From: Myxococcales bacterium
GTDB lineage: Bacteria > Myxococcota_A > Polyangia > Nannocystales > Nannocystaceae
Reading direction: 5' to 3'
Assembly: GCA_020633335.1 (NCBI GenBank)
Contig: JACKDU010000003.1
Span: 763,259 to 827,258 of the forward strand
Length of the DNA stretch: 64,000 nt
Under the pieces are notes generated by a model. The model was not told where the DNA came from. It worked only from the letters and a program-made list of their open reading frames with translations, and searched no databases. Position numbers and translations under genes: made by a program. This document shows, piece by piece, positions 59,176 to 64,000 of the stretch (its first letter is position 1; each line of letters opens with the position of its first letter).

Positions 59176-61991
59176 CCAAGGGACCCATGAAGTTCAACCC
59201 GGCCTTCCTGGCCGAGAGCGAGCTGGTCGCCAACTTCGTCGCGCGCGAGCACGAGCTCGCGCAGCTCCTTGAGATCGTCCGTGAAAACACGGGGGCGTCG
59301 AACCAGCACGTCTTGCTCCTCGGTCCGCGGGGCTACGGCAAGACCACCCTCGTACTTCGCCTGGCGGCCGCGATACGTGACGACCCAAGCCTCGAGTCGC
59401 GCTGGTACCCGATCGTCTTCAGCGAGGAGGTTGAGGTCGCCAGCCCCGGTGAGCTCTGGACCGAGGCCCTTTTCTTCCTTGGCAAACAGACCGGGGAGGA
59501 GCGTTGGCACGAGACCTACCGCCGTCTCCGTCAGAGTCACGAGGACGAGGAACTCCGAGTCCTGGCCCTCGCCGAGCTCCGTGCCTTTGCCGAGCGCGAG
59601 GGCAAGCGGCTCCTTCTCGCGGTCGAGAACCTCCAGGTCCTCTTCTCAGACCAGCTCTCGAGCAACGACGCCTGGACAGTCCGCCACTCCCTCCAGAGCG
59701 AGCCGTGGCTGATGCTCGTGACCACCGCGACCGCCCGCTTCGACGCGATCGAGGACCCAAACCAAGCGCTCTACGAGCTCTTCCAAGTGATCGAGCTCGG
59801 TGCGCTGAGCGCAAGGGAGTGCGCCCACCTCTTCTCACGGCTCGGCGACGTCGAGATCGACCCTCTCCGGGGCCGCGCCCTACAGATCCTCACCGGCGGC
59901 AACCCCAGGCTCCTCGTGGTCCTCTCGCGCTTCACCAACGGGGCACCGCTCGACTCCCTCGTCGACGACTTCGTCCGCCTGGTCGACGATCACTCCGACT
60001 ACTTCAAGAGCAACATCGACGCGCTGCCCTTCGCGGAGCGCCGCGTCTTCACCGCTCTCGCCGAGCGCTGGGTGCCCTCGACCGCCCGTGAGATCGCCGA
60101 GCTCGCCCGCCTCGACGTCAACAAAACGAGCGCACTCCTCGCTCGCCTCGAACAGCGCGGCGCGGTGACTGCCCGCGCGCACTCGCCGCGACGCAAGCGC
60201 TACCAGCTCAGCGAGCGCCTCTACAACCTCTACTGGCTCCTTCGCCGGCACGGGCAGGCATCCGATCGGGTGCGCTTCGTCGTCGAGTTTATCGGCGCCT
60301 ACTATGACTCAGAGGCGCTCTCGACCGCTTGCAGCGCCTTCGCAGCCCAGGCGACGGGGCGCCAGCCGAAAGCGCGAGAGCTCTACGTCCACACCGTCCT
60401 TCAGCTCCTCGATCGCCTCGCTGGCAACGAGCGAGCGCGGGTGCTCCGCGACCTTGGCCACTTCCTCTCGCTTCCCGAGGTGCCGTCGACCGAACGCGAG
60501 CGCCTTGTTGAGGAGCGGGAGCAGATCCTCGCCAGTAGCGATCCGGAATTCCCTGCCCACCCCGAAACGGAGGCGTTCTTCGCCGGGGTCGCCAACTTCA
60601 TCCGCTCTCGCCCGGTCATTGCCAGGATAGTGCAGCAACTCTTCGGCGACCCGAGCGTCAGCGAGCACTGGGCGACGTTTGTGGGGCTCATGCGCGGCTC
60701 AGTCCAGGACGACGGGAACGTCGGGGTCCGATTGTGGCCGGCGCTCCTCGCTCAGTGGGAGCGCAGCGCTGACGAACTCTGGGGGATCGTCGCAGAGGTG
60801 GGCGCCAGCACGGACTCAACGGTCTCCGAGATCGTGGTCGCGTACGCGCTCGCGTTCGAACTGCGTGGCGACGACGACGAGAGCGACGCCGTTGTCCTCG
60901 GTCTGGGACGGAAGCTGATGCGTTGCTGTCCCGGCTCGCCGTGGCCTCGCCTACTCCACCTCTCGGTGAGCTTCCACCTCGGCTTCCTCGAAGACGAGGA
61001 GTACATCCGACTAGCAAGTCACCTCTGCGAGAGGCACTCGGGGAGCTTTCTCCTGCCGATGGCGTTCGCCACGATCATCTGGCTGGAGGGCGAGGAAGAT
61101 GCCGTCAAGCTCTTCGTCCAACGCGGCCTGACCTCCGACGCTGCACAACGGGTGGCCAGTGCACTCGTCGATATCCGCGACGATCTCCTCGGCCATGAGC
61201 AAGAGATCTTCCTCGACCCACGGTTTCGGGGCCTCGGCGCACTCACCAACGACGATCTCTGGGAGGACGCCCTCGTCTTCCTCGCTCGAATCACCCACAA
61301 CTACCTCGATGATGCGCCGGCGGCGTTGGCGATCCTTCGCCTCGCCGCTGAAGAGCTCCCTCACTCTGCCCGAATCTACCTGCTCCAGGCTCACATGGCG
61401 CCACTCTGCGGTAGCCCGGCAGAAGGCGCCGAGGCGTTTCGGCGAGCGGCCCAGCTTCGGACCGACTCGTACCCGGTGCTGCTCGCACTCGGCGTCCAAA
61501 TGGCGTTCCTACAAGACACGAGCCGTGCGCGCGAGCTGGTCCTTCGGAGCTGGCACCTCTTCACGGAGGAGAGCGAGGATACCCCCGACGGTCGCGCGCG
61601 GATCGTGGCCTGGCTACGCGGCGCCGCCGAGGACCTGCCCGAGGTCAACTTGCTCATGCCGCTCGCCGACGCCGTCGACCCGCGGACCGGCGACGTCATC
61701 GGACCGATGCTCGACATGGTGCGCTCCGGGGAGGCCACAATCCTCCGCGACCTCTTGATCTTCTGCGACATCGCCATCGCTACGTCGCGGCTAGACGAAA
61801 TGCTCGCCGCGCTTCGGGCCTCACCGAGGGCCCCGCGCCTCGAACCCCTCTTCGTCGCGCTCGCCCGCTATCAGGGCGACCAGACGCCGGCACCCGCCGA
61901 GATCGAGGAGGTCGCCAGCGACATCCTCGACCACCTTCGCCTGGCTCACGAACTCACGACGACGATTTGGCGAAGCGCCACCGGCTCATGA
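59172..61991 (+). CDS. Large P-loop NTPase with winged-helix and helical-repeat C-terminus, 939 residues
   Basis: Starts at ATG 59172, overlapping the preceding stop (ATGA), so the two NTPases are translationally coupled. Walker A GPRGYGKTT near residues 49-57; a Walker B-like RLLLAVENLQVLF lacks the usual Asp-Glu (Glu-Asn instead). A winged helix (REIAELARLDVNKTSALLARLEQRGAVTARAHSPRRKRYQLSERLYNLYWLLRR) follows at about residues 310-365, then about 550 residues of helical, TPR-like sequence (AALAILRLAAEELPHSARIYLLQAH; EGAEAFRRAAQLRTDSYPVLLALG). Such repeats usually recognise ligands in STAND proteins. Pairing with a small STAND-type ATPase is unusual; function unknown. Confidence 0.82.
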   Translation: MTKGPMKFNPAFLAESELVANFVAREHELAQLLEIVRENTGASNQHVLLLGPRGYGKTTLVLRLAAAIRDDPSLESRWYPIVFSEEVEVASPGELWTEALFFLGKQTGEERWHETYRRLRQSHEDEELRVLALAELRAFAEREGKRLLLAVENLQVLFSDQLSSNDAWTVRHSLQSEPWLMLVTTATARFDAIEDPNQALYELFQVIELGALSARECAHLFSRLGDVEIDPLRGRALQILTGGNPRLLVVLSRFTNGAPLDSLVDDFVRLVDDHSDYFKSNIDALPFAERRVFTALAERWVPSTAREIAELARLDVNKTSALLARLEQRGAVTARAHSPRRKRYQLSERLYNLYWLLRRHGQASDRVRFVVEFIGAYYDSEALSTACSAFAAQATGRQPKARELYVHTVLQLLDRLAGNERARVLRDLGHFLSLPEVPSTERERLVEEREQILASSDPEFPAHPETEAFFAGVANFIRSRPVIARIVQQLFGDPSVSEHWATFVGLMRGSVQDDGNVGVRLWPALLAQWERSADELWGIVAEVGASTDSTVSEIVVAYALAFELRGDDDESDAVVLGLGRKLMRCCPGSPWPRLLHLSVSFHLGFLEDEEYIRLASHLCERHSGSFLLPMAFATIIWLEGEEDAVKLFVQRGLTSDAAQRVASALVDIRDDLLGHEQEIFLDPRFRGLGALTNDDLWEDALVFLARITHNYLDDAPAALAILRLAAEELPHSARIYLLQAHMAPLCGSPAEGAEAFRRAAQLRTDSYPVLLALGVQMAFLQDTSRARELVLRSWHLFTEESEDTPDGRARIVAWLRGAAEDLPEVNLLMPLADAVDPRTGDVIGPMLDMVRSGEATILRDLLIFCDIAIATSRLDEMLAALRASPRAPRLEPLFVALARYQGDQTPAPAEIEEVASDILDHLRLAHELTTTIWRSATGS

Positions 61992-62052
61992 GCGATGGAT
62001 GAACGGGTCTCGCCCGTCGCCTCTGCCTCTAGAAGCGCGACAGTATTGGGCA

Positions 62053-63444
62053 TCACCACTCGACTCGCCAGCGCCCGCCGCCCGTGCACCTGCCACAGTG
62101 CTGGAGCAGCCTCCAGGCTCTCGTGCCTTCAAACTTCTCAATTCCGTTCTTCGCCTTGTCGGCCTTGTTGGCCCCCTGCCAGCTGTTGTGCCCGCAGTCT
62201 CCGACTAGAACCATGATGTCATGCGTCGGCGCGGAAAATCGCTTCTTGTAGAAACGCACTTCCCCAGGTTCGGGCGGGCCCTGATCTGCGGTCGCGTCCT
62301 CCCCGAGATCGGGACCAACGTCGTCGTCATCCTCAACCGCGATGGTGTCCGGCCTCGCCTGTCGCAAGTGATACATGAGGCCCTTGCGCTCCGACTCGAG
62401 CCTTGCGACCTTGGCCTGTAGCTCCGCTATCTGTTCATCGCGCTCGAGGAGCTCCAGGCGCAGCTCGTCGTTCTCCTTTGCGAACAAATCTGCGAGCGCC
62501 TCGAAGTCCGTCGTGGACTTCGCCTTCCCCTTGGCCTCCGCGAATTCTGCACGGGCCGCAGCGTTGCGAATCTCGTCGATCTCGCGCGGCCGTGTGACGC
62601 TGACCGCAGCGGCCCGCAGAATCAGCTGCCGAAGCCGTCGACGAAATCGCTCCCGCGCTCGATGCTCATCTGGATCGAGAGAGTGCAGTCTTGCCGCAGT
62701 CCACAACGGATGCCGGTACGGATTGTCGTTCAGGTGACATCCGGGCCAATAGAGGCGTACTGCACCAGCATAGCACGACAACGGTTTCCGCAGGGTGTCG
62801 GTGAGTGCCCATGATGCTGCCTCGTCCACGGTGAAGACGTTTGCAGTGCCGGCAAGGTCGTAGGCAAGCTTCTCGTCCAGACCCGCAATCGCTAGCGCGT
62901 CATGCATCTTCGAGAGCACGACAACGGGCACGGACCGCTGCTCGTGCTTGATGTCAAGCGCCAGTGCCTCGCCAGCTTCGAATCCAACGACGTGGGTGAG
63001 GCCGCGAAGCCTCGATGCGCCGTGATACCAGCTGTCCCCGTCCTCCAGAAGCGTTCGGATGACCTTGGGGCAACGCGGATCAACCTCTACCTGGTTGATC
63101 AGGTCGGAAGCCGTGCCGACCCCGAGGGTCGTGTACACGGCGATGCTCGTGGCGCCAGCCGTGACGGATAGAGAAGCATCAAACCGACGGCCATCCGGAG
63201 TAACTTCGATGAGACGGTAGAGGGTCCAGGTACGGCCGCCATCGCCTGCCCGGACCACCTCGAACCGAGCGTCGCTGTGGTCCACCGCGTCGTAGGTTCC
63301 GCCTCCCGAAGCGATGTCGGAGGCTCCCTTCGTGCGCAGCCAGTTCTCGATGATGCCACAAATGCGGATCGACTCGGCAGAGCGAGCGTCCGCCGTCTGC
63401 ATTCCGTCGCGGCGTTCCAGTAGATATGCACCCAACTTCTGCAT
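62053..63444 (-). CDS. Unrecognised protein with coiled coil and C-terminal Cys/His module
   Basis: 463 residues; ATG 63444 has AAGGAG seven bases upstream, the best ribosome binding site in this region. The N-terminal part (about 1-260) is mixed alpha/beta, with FVVDEAASWALTD-like FTVDEAASWALTD and CYAGAVRLYWPGCHLNDNPYRHPLW as its most distinctive patches. Residues about 310-375 form a coiled coil (FEALADLFAKENDELRLELLERDEQ). The last 70 residues read ...HDIMVLVGDCGHNSWQGANKADKAKNG... and LLQHCGRCTGGGRWRVEW, with a Cys-Gly-His, a His-Cys and a Cys-Thr-Gly-Gly-Gly; this looks like a small nucleic-acid or metal-binding module. I do not know the family. Base use is less extreme than in the core genes. 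Confidence 0.75.
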   Translation of the reverse strand: MQKLGAYLLERRDGMQTADARSAESIRICGIIENWLRTKGASDIASGGGTYDAVDHSDARFEVVRAGDGGRTWTLYRLIEVTPDGRRFDASLSVTAGATSIAVYTTLGVGTASDLINQVEVDPRCPKVIRTLLEDGDSWYHGASRLRGLTHVVGFEAGEALALDIKHEQRSVPVVVLSKMHDALAIAGLDEKLAYDLAGTANVFTVDEAASWALTDTLRKPLSCYAGAVRLYWPGCHLNDNPYRHPLWTAARLHSLDPDEHRARERFRRRLRQLILRAAAVSVTRPREIDEIRNAAARAEFAEAKGKAKSTTDFEALADLFAKENDELRLELLERDEQIAELQAKVARLESERKGLMYHLRQARPDTIAVEDDDDVGPDLGEDATADQGPPEPGEVRFYKKRFSAPTHDIMVLVGDCGHNSWQGANKADKAKNGIEKFEGTRAWRLLQHCGRCTGGGRWRVEW

Positions 63445-63613
63445 GTGTACTCCTTGGACAGCGACGAACGCGGTGAACCAGCAATACCATCGTCAGAGGC
63501 GGTTGGGGAAGGCCATCACATCCACAACCTGGCTCGTCCTCGCGGCCTGGGATCCGACGGATCAGCCATCACCTCGGCTTCACAGCCATCTCCCTCCGAG
63601 CCCTCGGCCCCCC

Positions 63614-63684
63614 CGCGCGAACCCCACCCAGCCAAAACCCTCCGCCCCCGCGCGCGCGAACCCCACCCAGCCAAAACCCTCCGC
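63614..63684. repeat. Two 32-bp direct repeats upstream of hsdR
   Basis: Copies at 63614-63645 and 63653-63684 are identical over 32 bases (containing AACCCCACCCAGCCAAAACC) with a seven-base spacer. They end about 35 bases before the hsdR-like ATG. Only two copies exist, so this is not a CRISPR array. Confidence 0.85.
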
Positions 63685-63719
63685 TAACCCCTCCCCACGC
63701 GCTATCCTACCGCCCCCGC

Positions 63720-64000
63720 ATGGTCCCAACCCCCCTCGACAAGCCCGAGCAGGAAGCCCGCCGCCAGATCGACGCGATGCTCGTCGCGGCCGGCTGGGAC
63801 GTCCAGGACAAGAAGAACCTGAACCTCGGCGCGGCCCCGGGGATCGCTGTCCGCGAGTTCCAGACCCGCGCTGGCCCGGCCGACTACCTCCTCTTCCTCG
63901 GCAACCAGCTCGTCGGCGTGATCGAGGCCAAGAGGGTGGGCGTCCACCTCACCGGCGTCGAGCCGCAGACCCGGGAGTACGCCAAGACGGCCCCCGAGCG
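63720..64000 (+). CDS. hsdR: Type I restriction enzyme R subunit, N-terminus only (runs off right edge)
   Basis: The first 93 residues of a restriction endonuclease subunit. PEQEARRQIDAMLVAAGWDVQD and GIAVREFQTRAGPADYLLFLGNQLVGVIEAKR are typical of HsdR: the Asp of PADY and the Glu and Lys of IEAK form the PD-(D/E)xK nuclease site, and the TREYAK segment is the expected next helix. TATCCT (63703-63708) lies 11 bases before the ATG. HsdM and HsdS are not in the window; they should be downstream if the system is complete. Confidence 0.85.
   Translation, partial: MVPTPLDKPEQEARRQIDAMLVAAGWDVQDKKNLNLGAAPGIAVREFQTRAGPADYLLFLGNQLVGVIEAKRVGVHLTGVEPQTREYAKTAPE

Noticed and set aside
61995..62216. 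Short frames after the large NTPase
   Set aside because: Overlap the 3' end of the unknown minus-strand gene, with no start signal or domain.
63614..63684. CRISPR array near hsdR
   Set aside because: Only two copies and a seven-base spacer.

Overview
The window is one stretch of very GC-rich bacterial chromosome with strong G/C third positions, dense packing and many 4-base GTGA/ATGA start-stop overlaps. The gene orders (yceD-rpmF-plsX-fabD-fabG-acpP-fabF; rimP-nusA-ylxR-infB-rbfA-truB-rpsO-pnp; yajC-secD-secF; LolC/E-type permeases-lolD-bamA) mark a diderm proteobacterium-like organism. Lipoproteins beginning Cys-Gly-Ala-Arg-Ser, long Ala/Pro-rich linkers and a kinase-like protein with a membrane tail fit Myxococcota (Polyangia-like). 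This placement is an inference; there is no rRNA here to test it.

Layout. 1-4.4 kb (minus): fatty-acid and phospholipid initiation operon, with fabF running off the left edge. 4.5-8.6 kb: a 1373-residue exported protein made of about 55 short beta-strand-like repeats, unrecognised. 8.75-13 kb: riboflavin synthase, a RibB with a degenerate GTP-cyclohydrolase-II-like half, CoaBC and a family-4 uracil-DNA glycosylase. 13-15.6 kb: a 17-bp repeat array in front of an HU-like gene, a long perfect hairpin, a repetitive lipoprotein and a TetR regulator. 15.7-20.1 kb (minus): a degenerate MEMO-like protein, a HEAT-like repeat protein and a lipoprotein. 20.2-30 kb: queA, tgt, yajC, secD, secF, recJ, a lipoprotein and a small membrane protein. 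30-32.2 kb (minus): nitrilase, ECF sigma factor and putative membrane anti-sigma. 32.5-42.5 kb: the nusA-infB translation operon followed by rpsO, pnp and dut. 42.5-48.9 kb: a pseudokinase-like tail-anchored protein, purC, a DUF360-type membrane protein, purF, and prfB with an intact programmed +1 frameshift. 48.9-56.6 kb: two LolC/E-type permeases sharing an unusual acidic repeat insertion, lolD, and bamA.

From about 56.6 kb the character changes to an accessory, defence-like region: an HTH/coiled-coil/membrane-tail protein divergent from two overlapping NTPases (420 and 939 residues), an unrecognised coiled-coil protein with a C-terminal Cys/His module, and the 5' end of a type I restriction HsdR-like gene at the right edge.

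The best candidates for undescribed biology are the 55-repeat secreted protein, the shared Gly-Trp-Glu-Asp-Pro repeat insertion in both Lol-type permeases, and the divergent regulator plus paired-NTPase module. A cross-cutting observation is that many operon-first genes have a TAnnnT-like -10 element only 8-13 bases before the start codon, which suggests leaderless or near-leaderless transcripts. I see no tRNA, rRNA, CRISPR array or recognisable insertion sequence.
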